A stretch of 64,000 nt of DNA from Natrinema altunense (GTDB lineage: Archaea > Halobacteriota > Halobacteria > Halobacteriales > Natrialbaceae), in NCBI RefSeq assembly GCF_000731985.1, contig NZ_JNCS01000001.1:434001-498000 (forward strand). The letters run 5' to 3'. Below the pieces are notes generated by a model. That model saw nothing but the letters and a program-made list of their open reading frames with translations, was not told where the DNA came from and did not search any database. The position numbers and the translations under genes were made by a program. Positions within the stretch are counted from its first letter, which is position 1; the number at the start of each line of letters is the position of its first letter. This document shows positions 27,601 through 35,730 of this stretch, in pieces.

Positions 27601-29298
27601 CTGGAAGCCCAGCCGCGACTCCATCGAAGTGACGAGTTCCTCGCGGATGTAGTCCAGCGGCGGGTTCGTGACCTGTGCGAACAGCTGTTTGAAGTAGGAG
27701 AACAGCGGTCGGTTGAACTCGGTGAGGACGGACAGCGGCGTGTCGTCACCCATCGAGCCGACGGGGTCTTTTCCCTTCTGGGTCATCGGCTCGATCAGGT
27801 TCTCGAGTTCGTCGTGCGTGTAGCCGAATGCGGCCTGATAGTCGCGCAGCGCCGAGATGTCCGTCTGCGGCGAGCGGTCGTTCGTGGTCCGGATGTCGTC
27901 CAGATGCACCTGCTCCTGGGCGACCCACTCGCCGTAGCGGTCGTCCGTGAGGTCGTCGAAGACCTCCTCGTCGGGGATGATCCGTCCTTCGTCGGGATCG
28001 GCGAGGAAGAGTTGGCCGGGCTGGAGCCGTCCCCGTTCTTCGATCTCCGCGGGGTCGGTCTCGAGCGCGCCGGCTTCGCTGGCCATGATCAGGCGGTTGT
28101 CGGTCGTCACGTCGTACCGGCACGGGCGAAGGCCGTTGCGGTCCAGTACCGCGCCGACGCGTTCGCCGTCGGTCGCCGCGACGAGCGCGGGGCCGTCCCA
28201 CGGCTCGACCAGTGAGGCGTGGAAGTCGTACCAGTCCTTCCGGTCGTCGTCCATCGCGTCGTCGCCGTCGCAAACTTCGGCAGAAGTTTGCTGCCCGTGG
28301 CGCTTCGCGCCACGACCGCGCCAGGCCTCGGGAACGAGCATCCGGAGCGCGTGTTCGAGGTCGCGGCCGTCCTGCATCAACAGTTCGAGCGCGTTGTCGA
28401 CGCTCGCGGTATCGGACTGGTCGGGGTCGTCGATGATCGGCTTGACCGCCTCGAGATCGGAGAACACGTCGCTCTCGATGTCGGTCTCGCGGGCGCGCAT
28501 CCAGTTGATGTTGCCCTGAATGGTGTTGAACTCGCCGTTGTGGATGATGTTCCGGTAGGGATGGGCGAGATGCCAGGCTCCGAGCGTGTTCGTCGAGAAC
28601 CGCTCGTGGACCATCACGAACGTCGACTCGAGTCGCTCGTCGGTGAGATCGGGGTAGTAAGACGGGACCTGAACGCCCTTCAGCAGCCCCTTGTAGACGA
28701 CCGTCTTCGAGTCCAGCGAGACGACGTAGAAGCGCTCTTTGTTCTCGATATCGGCGTCCTCGACGGCGTTTTCCAGCGCGCGTCGGGCAACGTAGAGCCG
28801 ACGGTCGAAGTCGTCCTCGGAGAGGTCGGCCTCCGGCGCGACGGCGACTTGCCGGACGTCGGGTTCGGAGTCGACCGCCGTTTGCCCGAGGTCGTCGTTG
28901 TTCGTGGGGACGTCCCGCCACTCGAGGACGTCGAGGTCGTAGGTGGCGAACGTCTCCTCGACCAGCGAGACGAGGGCCTCGCGCGCCGCGGTATCCTGCG
29001 GAAGAAAGAGCGAGCCGACGGCATAGGTCTCCGGGAGGGTCGCGTCGAGAACGTGATCGAAGAACGAGTCGGGCGTCTGGAGCATGATACCGGCCCCGTC
29101 GCCGGTGTTCTTCTCCGCACCGGTCGTCCCGCGGTGTTCGAGGTTCTCGAGCAGTTCGAGGCCGTCGGCGACGACGTCGTGTCCCCCGTCCCCATCGAGG
29201 TCCATAACGACGCCGACGCCGCAGTTCGACCGGGCGTCCTCGGGGTCGGCGAGCCCCGCCGAACGCTCGGTGGATGGCGCTATATGTGGCTGTGACAT
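24688..29298 (-). CDS. gltB: Glutamate synthase, large subunit
   Basis: A 1536-residue enzyme from the ATG at 29298. Glutamine amidotransferase type II domain: residues 26 to about 430, with nucleophile Cys26 in SNCGVGV; residues 1-25 look like the removable propeptide. The central domain runs to about 780. The FMN/synthase domain is about 830-1200, with GGKSNSGEGGE and the [3Fe-4S] cysteines spaced C-x5-C-x4-C around ARQCHKNTCPVG. The C-terminal GXGXG helix domain is about 1260-1500. It converts glutamine plus 2-oxoglutarate into glutamate. No gltD is adjacent, so a ferredoxin or another electron donor is likely. An in-frame palindromic insertion lies at about residues 329-343. A TATA box is centred 26 nt before the ATG. 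Confidence 0.97.
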   Translation of the reverse strand: MSQPHIAPSTERSAGLADPEDARSNCGVGVVMDLDGDGGHDVVADGLELLENLEHRGTTGAEKNTGDGAGIMLQTPDSFFDHVLDATLPETYAVGSLFLPQDTAAREALVSLVEETFATYDLDVLEWRDVPTNNDDLGQTAVDSEPDVRQVAVAPEADLSEDDFDRRLYVARRALENAVEDADIENKERFYVVSLDSKTVVYKGLLKGVQVPSYYPDLTDERLESTFVMVHERFSTNTLGAWHLAHPYRNIIHNGEFNTIQGNINWMRARETDIESDVFSDLEAVKPIIDDPDQSDTASVDNALELLMQDGRDLEHALRMLVPEAWRGRGAKRHGQQTSAEVCDGDDAMDDDRKDWYDFHASLVEPWDGPALVAATDGERVGAVLDRNGLRPCRYDVTTDNRLIMASEAGALETDPAEIEERGRLQPGQLFLADPDEGRIIPDEEVFDDLTDDRYGEWVAQEQVHLDDIRTTNDRSPQTDISALRDYQAAFGYTHDELENLIEPMTQKGKDPVGSMGDDTPLSVLTEFNRPLFSYFKQLFAQVTNPPLDYIREELVTSMESRLGFQRNLLDESPAHARQLVLDSPILTDAELESIRDCTANGITAATIDITYEPRSDEPGDDLEAAIERVRRDVVAAIEDDDHDVIVLSDRNVDEDRIAIPSLLATGGVHHHLVRNGLRNHVGLVVESADPRTVHHFATLVGYGAGAVNPYLAYQTIEDITAGPDGADTEVAIDAYVGAVEDGLLKIMAKMGISTVESYQGAQIFEAVGLDSDLVADYFSGTENRTEGIGLAEIEADLRERHATAFGGDGDDADLDRHGEFEHRSDGIHHQWNPDTVGALQQAVRSNDYERYQEFADKINDQQQTLQTLRGLLEFDSDRDPVPLEEVEPITDIVQRFSTAAMSLGSLSPEAHENNSIAMNRLGGKSNSGEGGEPPERFNTERECNVKQVASGRFGVTSTYLSNADELQIKMAQGSKPGEGGHLPGSKVNEMIAHVRKSTPGVGLISPPPLHDIYSIEDLKQLIFDLKAANEEADINVKLVSEAGIGTVAAGVAKANADVVHISGHDGGTGASPRTSIKSAGLPWELGLAEANQMLCRTGLRDRIRVSADGGMKTGRDVAVAALLGAEEYVFGTASLVTGGCVMARQCHKNTCPVGVATQREDLRKRFPGEPEHVINYMTFIAQELREIMAALGFETVDEMIGRVDALEQRDDVDHPKARNVDLSDVLADPGGDVRRKLREQDHELEDQLDRDLIEAAADAIEDGDPVSLETDVTNVDRTVGAMLSNRITSRYGEPGLPEDTITIDAEGTAGQSFGAFLASGVSMHLDGSANDYVGKGLSGGKLTIRTPETAAYDPTENVSIGNVALYGATDGQLYVNGVAGERFAVRNSGATAVVEGVGDHGCEYMTGGVVAVLGETGTNFAAGMSGGVAYVYDPDNEFEAKANTGMVSLHDSLEEKDERMLRRLVENHVAYTGSERGELLLANWERALEAFVKVMPEAYYEAITEQGSDDVRNELPGAPEAAAEAESAGFAAGDD
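28270..28314. repeat. Two back-to-back hairpins inserted in frame in gltB
   Basis: GCAAACTTC-GGCA-GAAGTTTGC (28270-28291, 9-bp stem) is followed by CGTGGCGC-TTC-GCGCCACG (28296-28314, 8-bp stem). They encode an extra segment (around GAKRHGQQTSAEVCDG) between the VPEAW motif and the DFHASLVEPWDGP motif of the amidotransferase domain. At this place other glutamate synthases have only a short linker. Confidence 0.8.
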
Positions 29299-29320
29299 GC
29301 ACACACGTAGCGGGAACGAC

Positions 29321-29326
29321 TATAAG
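29321..29326 (-). promoter_or_regulatory. TATA box of gltB
   Basis: CTTATA on the complement is centred about 26 nt upstream of the ATG at 29298, as expected for a leaderless message. Confidence 0.6.
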
Positions 29327-29712
29327 AGGCTAATCCATTATGACTAAGCGTATTATTAACACATATGGACTAATATAAGGTGTAACCAGATACCTTAATC
29401 GCAAGCGCCAGGATATCCTCGTCAGTCGGTCCGCCGTTTGTCTCGGAGAAACGCCGCGTAGTCGCGCGACCGATTAAACTCCCGTCCGGGAAGCGGGTCT
29501 TCCCGGTAGCGGGGAATGTCAGAGGCACGTAGTGTTCACCCACCAGAGTGAACACCACATACGATTACTCAGTCTCCCCGGGTAAGGTACCATGGGTTAA
29601 AGGATTAGGTATGCATGGAATGGTCTCTCACGATTTGTCGGCGGACGGTCATCGAGATTCGGCTCGCGCCCGAACGAGCGGCGTGGAAAAAGAACCGCCG
29701 GTGTCGAACCGG
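29327..29712. other. Gene-free region between gltB and proS with two perfect hairpins
   Basis: After an AT-rich stretch (29327-29400) there are two perfect inverted repeats: CCGGGAAG/CTTCCCGG at 29486-29506 and GTGTTCAC/GTGAACAC at 29532-29555. A 62-codon frame on the complement (29370-29558) is open but has no recognisable motif, and another frame across it is interrupted by a stop, so it may be a decayed remnant. No supported gene is seen. Confidence 0.45.
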
Positions 29713-31194
29713 TCAGTACGACTTCGCGAAGTACGCGATTTCGTCCGCGGGGTCGCCACAGACGCCACACTCGTCGTGGTCGGGTTCGGGCACGTCGCCG
29801 GCCGTCGAGCCGCCCTCGTCCTCGAGCGGTTGCATGACGATTTCGGCGGCGATCTTCTCCTTGATGACCTCCTCGCAGGCCTCGTCACCACACCACGGCG
29901 TCTTCACGTAGCCGCCGTGTTTGCCGATCGTTCCGAGGATCTCTTCGGGACTGTGTGCCTCGCGGACGTTTTCTTCCAAGTTCTCCTCGGCGGACTCGTA
30001 GAGTTTGTCGAAGATTTCGTCCAGGTGCTCGTCGACGGCGTCGACGATCCCGTCGCGGTCCGCGACCGATTCCGCGTTGTCCGGCCGGTGGACCAGCGTG
30101 ACCTCCGCGTCGTCGACCTCGTGGGGGCCGATCTCGAGTCGGAGCGGCACGCCGTTGAGTTCGTGTTCGTTGAACTTGAAGCCGGGATTGCGCTCGTCGC
30201 GGTCGTCGAGTTCGACGCGGAAGCCGGCCGTCTCGAGGTCGTCGGCGATCCCCTCGGAGTACTCGAGGACATCGTCTTTGGTATCCTCCTGCCAGATCGG
30301 GACGATGACGACCTGCGTGGGCGCGACCGTCGGCGGGAGCACGAGCCCCTGATCGTCGGAGTGGGTCATGATGAGAGCCCCAATTGCACGCCAGGAGAGG
30401 CCCCACGAGGTGGTGTAAGCCGTCTGCTCTTTCTCGTCCTCGTCGGCGAAGGTGATGTCGAACGACTCGGCGAAGCTCTGGCCGAGGTTGTGGCTGGTCG
30501 CTCCCTGAACCGATTTGCCGTCGGGCATCAATGCCTCGACGGTCGTCGTGGTGTCCGCGCCGGGGAACTTGTCGTGTTCGGGCTTCTTGCCGCGGAGCAC
30601 CGGAACCGCCAGCACGTCCTCGTAGACGCGTTCGTACTGTTCCAGCCGGGTCCAGACCTCTTCCCACGCGCCCTCGTTGCTCGCGTGGGCGGTGTGACCC
30701 TCCTGCCACATGAACTCCTTCGTCCGGAAGAAGGGCTTGGTCTCCGTTGCTTCCCAGCGGACGACCGAACACCACTGGTTGAGCCGCATCGGGAGGTCGC
30801 GATGGCTGCGGGTCCAATCGGCCATAAAGGGCGCGATGATCGACTCGCTGGTCGGCCGGACGGCCAGTCGCTCCTCGAGTTCGTCGTGGCCGCCGTGGGT
30901 CACCCACGCGACCTCCGGATCGAACCCCTCGACGATGTCCTTCTCCCGCTCGAGGAAGCTCTCGGGGATGAACATCGGGAAGTAGACGTTGTCGACGCCG
31001 GTGTCTTTGAACCAGCCGTCGAGTGACTCCTGAATGGCCTCCCAGAGGGCGTAGCCACGCGGTTTCGTGACGATGAACCCGCCCATCGGTGCGTAGTCGG
31101 CGAGGTTGGCCTTCTGGACAACTTCGGCGTACCACTCGCCGGGCTTGTGCGATTTCGACTCGGTGATGCCGAGTTCTTGACTCTCGTCGCTCAT
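29713..31194 (-). CDS. proS: Prolyl-tRNA synthetase
   Basis: A 493-residue class II synthetase of the archaeal/eukaryotic type from the ATG at 31194 (MSDESQELGITESK). Motif 2 surrounds RWEATETKPFFRTKEFMWQE (split here: RWEATETKPF, RTKEFMWQEG). Motif 3 includes GLSWRAIGALIM. The anticodon-binding domain follows at about 300-400 (VVIVPIWQ), and a zinc-binding C-terminal extension ends in TPWCGDEACEE and DECGVCGDPADEIAYFAKSY, whose final Tyr is typical of the group. It attaches proline to tRNA-Pro in the cytoplasm. A TTTAAG box 28 nt upstream supports the start. Confidence 0.97.
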   Translation of the reverse strand: MSDESQELGITESKSHKPGEWYAEVVQKANLADYAPMGGFIVTKPRGYALWEAIQESLDGWFKDTGVDNVYFPMFIPESFLEREKDIVEGFDPEVAWVTHGGHDELEERLAVRPTSESIIAPFMADWTRSHRDLPMRLNQWCSVVRWEATETKPFFRTKEFMWQEGHTAHASNEGAWEEVWTRLEQYERVYEDVLAVPVLRGKKPEHDKFPGADTTTTVEALMPDGKSVQGATSHNLGQSFAESFDITFADEDEKEQTAYTTSWGLSWRAIGALIMTHSDDQGLVLPPTVAPTQVVIVPIWQEDTKDDVLEYSEGIADDLETAGFRVELDDRDERNPGFKFNEHELNGVPLRLEIGPHEVDDAEVTLVHRPDNAESVADRDGIVDAVDEHLDEIFDKLYESAEENLEENVREAHSPEEILGTIGKHGGYVKTPWCGDEACEEVIKEKIAAEIVMQPLEDEGGSTAGDVPEPDHDECGVCGDPADEIAYFAKSY

Positions 31195-31598
31195 ATCTAC
31201 AACGATAGCCACAGCGGTCTTAAACGATGCGAAGGTGAACCGCATTCCACGAAACTATTATTTAAATAATCCACACTATATAAATTTTACATTTTATAGA
31301 GGGTTTAATGTTATAGGGGTGCGAATTATACTTCAATTTAATTAGTAAATGTGAGCTAGATAATTGCTAAAACAATATCTGGATCAGTGCACCAATCAGA
31401 GGTTGGCAGGATCGACTTTAGATTTAATAATTCCTCCACGAATATAGCCCAAAATACATACAGTCTCTTATAGTGTTGTGATTATATGAGGTTGCATTAT
31501 ATTTTCCAATAGCCATATTAATTATTTATAACTAGTATTAATATATTATAACACTGCTAGTAGAAAATCATAAATGGGGCGGGATCAATAATGGATAC
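31195..31598. other. AT-rich gene-free stretch
   Basis: This 404-bp stretch is far more AT-rich than its surroundings. It holds a 14-bp perfect palindrome ATTATTTAAATAAT at 31257-31270 and many TATA-like strings. No open frame of note was seen. Together with the following gene it forms a foreign-looking islet between proS and the quinone reductase. Confidence 0.5.
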
Positions 31599-32417
31599 AT
31601 GGACGAAAGTCCGAAGAAAGTAGAGAAAGGGAGGAGATCAGCAATCAAAACACTTGGAGCGGGGGCTTTAGCTGGGGTATTTGTCCCAAAATCTGTGAGA
31701 GGAAAGTCCAATTCAGATAACTTACTTGAGCGTTCTTTGATCCTTCGAGAAGAAGAAGGATGGCCCGTTGATAAGTGGAGGGAATATCTCATCAAACACG
31801 GTGCTGATGTTTACTCAGCTAGCGGGAAACTACAAGTTCCACTAAATAATGCTGATGACAAAGCCCACGTAGAAGAATTAGAGAGATCATGGATTACTAT
31901 CACCTTAACTTACAGTGAAAATCTTGGTTCCGATGATTATATCGATCTTAGCTGGCAGTGGGAGTATTACACTCCAGATGCACCGATTCCACTTGACTTA
32001 GTTAAGATTGGGTGGTCTGATAATGATTATGTGAGATCTGGTGAGCCGTGGTATGGTTCATATGTGAGTGAAATAACTGACAAGGATTCTGAATTTAATA
32101 CTGGCTTTGTTGCAGAGTACGATAGTTCTGAGCAGGAACAGAGCACACTCCCCTATAACCCAGCACCGGGCGAAGATAAGACTATTTACGGGAGCGGTTG
32201 TGGAATGCCGGTTAAAACAAAGGATACCGACCCTTCGAAGCGAAGGATAGAATTCGACTATTATCATACATGGGAGGAGACTACATATGATATTTCGGTC
32301 GGGCCAAATGGTCCAGTTGTTAATCCTGGAAGTGAAACAGCTCAATGGGTTGCAGAAGATGGAGCCCTCGAAACGGAAATACGTGATGGGAAAGAATTCA
32401 ACTGGGATAACGCATAG
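31599..32417 (+). CDS. Tat-exported protein of unknown function in an AT-rich islet
   Basis: A 272-residue protein from ATG 31599. The N-terminus has a twin-arginine signal (KGRRSAIKTLGAGALAGVF) with no lipobox cysteine, so secretion by Tat is likely. The mature part is acidic with many aromatic residues (for example LSWQWEYYTPD, FDYYHTWEETTYD) and a beta-rich look. No family is recognised. The base composition is much lower in GC than every neighbour, and the codon choice (AAA, ATA, GAT, TTA) is unlike that of the chromosome, which points to recent transfer from outside. A nearby ATG at 31591 is out of frame. Confidence 0.8.
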   Translation: MDESPKKVEKGRRSAIKTLGAGALAGVFVPKSVRGKSNSDNLLERSLILREEEGWPVDKWREYLIKHGADVYSASGKLQVPLNNADDKAHVEELERSWITITLTYSENLGSDDYIDLSWQWEYYTPDAPIPLDLVKIGWSDNDYVRSGEPWYGSYVSEITDKDSEFNTGFVAEYDSSEQEQSTLPYNPAPGEDKTIYGSGCGMPVKTKDTDPSKRRIEFDYYHTWEETTYDISVGPNGPVVNPGSETAQWVAEDGALETEIRDGKEFNWDNA

Positions 32418-32581
32418 TAGTTAAAATATTCATAAGTACGATCTCATCGAATTGGCCTCGGCGTACCTCCGACCGAAGGTACGCTGATCCTGATTTTATT
32501 CGCTGACACGGTTTCAAAAATCACGAACGGGTTTCTTCCGGTTCTCGCGGACTTATGGGAATCGGTCACGGAGATACGGAT

Positions 32582-33556
32582 ATGCGAGCCATCGAGATCA
32601 GCGAGTACGGCGACAGCGACGAACTCTCGGTCGTCGACGTCCCGACGCCCGACCCGGACGCGGGCGAAGTTCGAATCGACATCGAGGCGGCGGGAATCAA
32701 CTTCGCGGACATCATGCAGCGGCGCGGTCACTACCCGGACGGACCCGAAGCGCCGTACGTCCCCGGGATGGAAGCCGCGGGCGTCGTCGACGCTGTCGGT
32801 GACGGAGTCGAGGAACTGTCGGAAGGCGACCGCGTCGTCGGCATGCTCGACACCGGCGGCTACGCGGAGTCCGTCACCGCCCCCGCGGATCTGCTCTTTC
32901 CCGTCCCCGACGCGATGAGCTTCGAGGAAGCCGCCGGCTTCCCCGTCCAGTTTCTGACCGCCCACGCCTGTCTCTTCGAGTGGGGCGGTCTCGAGGAGGA
33001 CGAATCCGTGCTCATCCAGGCTGCGGCCGGCGGTGTCGGCACCGCAGCCGTCCAGCTGGCGTCGAACGCCGGGGCGGAAGTCTTCGGCACCGCGAGCACG
33101 CAGGAGAAACTCGACCTCGCGGCCGACCTCGGCTGCGATCACCCGATCAACTACACCGAGACGGACTTCCGCGAGGTCGTCGACGAGGAAACCGACGGCG
33201 CAGGCGTCGACCTCGTCTTGGAGAGCGTCGGCGACGATGTCTTCGAACGCAGCCTCGACGCGATGACTCACTTCGGTCGGATGGTTACCTTCGGCGTCGC
33301 CAGCGGCGTCCCCGCCGAAGTGAGCAACCAGCGCCTGCTCTTCGAGAACAAGACCGTCAAGGGCTTCCACCTCGGACAGGCCGCAACGCACGATCCGAGT
33401 CGCGTCATGCAGGCCGTCCCGGAACTGACCGACGGGTTCGCCAGCGGCGATCTCGAGGTCATCCTGGGCGAGTCGTTCGCGCTCGAGGACGCGGCCGAGG
33501 CCCACCAGTACATCGAGGACCGGAAGAGCTCCGGAAAGGTCGTTCTGAAGCCCTGA
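32582..33556 (+). CDS. Zinc-less quinone oxidoreductase (MDR family)
   Basis: A 324-residue medium-chain dehydrogenase/reductase from ATG 32582 (MRAIEISEYGDSDEL). It has the FADIMQRRGHYP motif of quinone reductases, GGYAES, and the NADPH-binding AAAGGVGTAAVQLA loop followed by GTASTQEK. Zinc-ligand cysteines of alcohol dehydrogenases are absent. It probably reduces quinones or enones with NADPH. It is transcribed alone, just downstream of the AT-rich islet. Confidence 0.88.
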   Translation: MRAIEISEYGDSDELSVVDVPTPDPDAGEVRIDIEAAGINFADIMQRRGHYPDGPEAPYVPGMEAAGVVDAVGDGVEELSEGDRVVGMLDTGGYAESVTAPADLLFPVPDAMSFEEAAGFPVQFLTAHACLFEWGGLEEDESVLIQAAAGGVGTAAVQLASNAGAEVFGTASTQEKLDLAADLGCDHPINYTETDFREVVDEETDGAGVDLVLESVGDDVFERSLDAMTHFGRMVTFGVASGVPAEVSNQRLLFENKTVKGFHLGQAATHDPSRVMQAVPELTDGFASGDLEVILGESFALEDAAEAHQYIEDRKSSGKVVLKP

Positions 33557-33714
33557 ATCGAACGGAATAGACCCGCCGAAGCAACCCCGAGGCCGATGGG
33601 ACTGCCGGTCTCGCGGATCGTGCCAACGGCGGCGAACCGCCGTGAGCGGACGACACCAACCGGATCGGGGGCGTGGCGATCACCTGCCGCCGCGACAGCG
33701 GGTGCTTCCGTCGG

Positions 33715-34215
33715 TCAGCTCCCGTTCCCGAGCGGGACGTCCCACTCGAGGTCGTGAGCGACGAACTCGGCCTCGTCTAACGGTTCGCCGCCCTCGAAGC
33801 GGAACTCGCCGACGACCGTGGCTCCCTCGAGGACGCCCGGAAGCCACAGGTGATCGTCGTCCCACATCCGGTCGTAGGGGACGTCGTCGACGGGTACCCA
33901 CTCCGGATCGGCCTCCGCGGAGGCGCTCGGCTCGCCGGTTACCGAGCGCGTGCGGTAGACGTGACAGCGGGTATGCTCCTCGCCGTCGAGCAGAAAGGTG
34001 AGTTCGCCCGCCTTCTCGAGGTCGCGGACCTCGAGGCCGACCTCCTCTCTCGTCTCGCGGACGGCACACTCCTGTGGGGTCTCGCCGGACTCGAGTTTCC
34101 CGCCGGGGCCGTTGTACCAGCCCTCGCCGAGGCCGCGGCGTTTCTCGATCAGCAACACGTCGTCGCCGTCGTCACCGCCGTCTCGGAGGGGAAAGCACAG
34201 CGTCGTCTCGATCAT
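33715..34215 (-). CDS. Nudix hydrolase (MutT/MTH1-like)
   Basis: A 166-residue protein from the ATG at 34215. The Nudix box GGKLESGETPQECAVRETRE followed by EVGL matches Gx5Ex7REUxEExGU exactly. The N-terminal MIETTLCFPLRDG and WYNGPGG segments resemble the MTH1/8-oxo-dGTP diphosphatase subgroup. It likely sanitises oxidised nucleotides, though other nucleoside diphosphate substrates are possible. Confidence 0.88.
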   Translation of the reverse strand: MIETTLCFPLRDGGDDGDDVLLIEKRRGLGEGWYNGPGGKLESGETPQECAVRETREEVGLEVRDLEKAGELTFLLDGEEHTRCHVYRTRSVTGEPSASAEADPEWVPVDDVPYDRMWDDDHLWLPGVLEGATVVGEFRFEGGEPLDEAEFVAHDLEWDVPLGNGS

Positions 34216-34340
34216 ATGCGAGGGTTCGCTCGGAGCGTGAAAAGGCTGTACTTCACGCAGCTATGCGACGGCTCGCGTGGTTTCCCGTCGCTTACCCCTA
34301 CTGTTCACCGTGAGAACCCGACTGGCAAACCGGGTGGCGG

Positions 34341-35192
34341 TTAGCCATCGGCATGCGAGTAGACGAACTCCCGAACCAGTTTCGCGGCCAAGGCGGCCGC
34401 CTGTCCGTCGTCGCGGTCGTTGACCTCGACCACGTCGAACCCGTCGGCGTGGGGTGCAACCGTCCGGACCACGTCGCGGAGTTCGCGGGGCTCGAGGCCG
34501 AACGGCTCGGTCGTTCCGGTGCCCGGCGCGTAGCCGGGGTCCGCAGCGTCGATGTCGACGCTCAGGTAGACCTCGCGGTCCGCGAGTCGATCCCCGGGCG
34601 TCCACTCGCCCACGTCTTCGGGTGGAACGACGGTCACGTCGTCGGCGGCCGCTCGCTCCCACTCGGCTTCGCTGCCGGTGCGAGCGCCGAGGACGATCAC
34701 GTCCTCGACGGATGCGACGTCCTCGAGAATCCGGCGGGTGACGGCGGCGTGGGAGAGCGGGTTCCCGTCGTAGGCGTCGTACAGGTCGAGGTGGGCGTCG
34801 AGACAGACGAACACCTCGGGTTCGACCGCGCGGACGCCCGCGAGCGAGACGGTGTGTTCGCCCCCCAACAGCAGGGGCACGGTGTCGTTCCAGACGGCCT
34901 CGCGGAGCGTACTCGTCAGATACTCGAGATACGCGTCGACGTCGTCCCAGGCCCGAACGTCGCCGTGGTCGACGACGCCCAGTTCCGAAAAGTGTCGGTC
35001 CGTCCGGTGGTCGTAGTCGTCGAACGGTTCGGCAAAAGATCGAATGCGGCGGGGCCCAAAGCGGGTCCCCGGCTGAAAGGTCGTCGTGGCGTCCAGGGGC
35101 GCACCGACGACCACGAAGTTCGCGCCGCCGTCACGATCGGACTGTGCCGCCGCGTCGGTCCCCTCGCGTTCGTCGGTCGCCCCGGGAAACAT
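34341..35192 (-). CDS. speB: Agmatinase-family ureohydrolase
   Basis: A 283-residue ureohydrolase from the ATG at 35192, whose A is shared with the stop of the upstream aIF5A gene (TGATG). Manganese-binding motifs are visible: GGEHT, LDAHLDLYD, the His in NPLSHAAV and SVDIDAADP, followed by PGTGTTEPFGL. In haloarchaea this enzyme has been linked to aIF5A modification, where agmatine-derived groups on the lysine are trimmed to deoxyhypusine, besides making putrescine. The overlap with the aIF5A gene fits that link. Whether free agmatine or modified aIF5A is the substrate cannot be read from the sequence. Confidence 0.92.
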   Translation of the reverse strand: MFPGATDEREGTDAAAQSDRDGGANFVVVGAPLDATTTFQPGTRFGPRRIRSFAEPFDDYDHRTDRHFSELGVVDHGDVRAWDDVDAYLEYLTSTLREAVWNDTVPLLLGGEHTVSLAGVRAVEPEVFVCLDAHLDLYDAYDGNPLSHAAVTRRILEDVASVEDVIVLGARTGSEAEWERAAADDVTVVPPEDVGEWTPGDRLADREVYLSVDIDAADPGYAPGTGTTEPFGLEPRELRDVVRTVAPHADGFDVVEVNDRDDGQAAALAAKLVREFVYSHADG

Positions 35193-35566
35193 CAGACGAT
35201 CTTTCGCTGGTCTTCCATCTCGAGGTATTCGATGTTCTCGTCGGGGGAGACATCGACGTCGTCGGGAATGCGCATCGTGATCGTCTCGTAGGTTTCCAGG
35301 TCCATGACCTGCATGTCGTCTTCGTCGACGGAGACGACCTGTCCGTTCTTGCGCTCGATGATCGGGACCCAGATCTTCGCGTCGACGGGCTGGGAGAGCG
35401 ACCGTTTCTTACCGTCGAAGACGCCCTCGGCCTCGACGCGAGCCTTGGCGCTGCCGTGTTTGCCCGGCTTTGCCGTCGAGTAGGCGTTGATCTTACACGG
35501 CGTGTCCTCGATCATGACGTAGCTGCCTTCCTGGAGGTCGCGAACCTCGGTCTGCTGTTTCGCCAT
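35192..35566 (-). CDS. Translation factor aIF5A
   Basis: A 124-residue protein from the ATG at 35566. It has an SH3-like N-domain with the modification loop [10 protein letters not shown] (Lys36 is the residue that becomes deoxyhypusine or hypusine) and a C-terminal OB-fold. It helps ribosomes through difficult peptide bonds. A TATA-like box (RC of ATAAACC at 35592-35598) is centred 28 nt upstream, supporting a leaderless start. The stop codon overlaps the agmatinase start by one base. The lysine is intact, although the deoxyhypusine synthase gene found in this window is broken. Confidence 0.96.
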   Translation of the reverse strand: MAKQQTEVRDLQEGSYVMIEDTPCKINAYSTAKPGKHGSAKARVEAEGVFDGKKRSLSQPVDAKIWVPIIERKNGQVVSVDEDDMQVMDLETYETITMRIPDDVDVSPDENIEYLEMEDQRKIV

Positions 35567-35730
35567 GTCCCGGCGTAATCAATCGACGTGCATAAACCGT
35601 TTGGAATGCGCGCTGCGGCGAGTTCTGCCCGACAACGGGTCTCACGGCAGCCCCCGCCATGCTCCGGGAGCGGGTTACGGCCGCCGACCGGTCCCGTCGG
35701 CGCTGCCCGTTCAGCACCAATCTGCGACCC

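Noticed and set aside
29370-29558. A 62-codon minus-strand frame between gltB and proS
   Set aside because: No motif, no start context, and it overlaps two perfect hairpins; listed only as a possible remnant.
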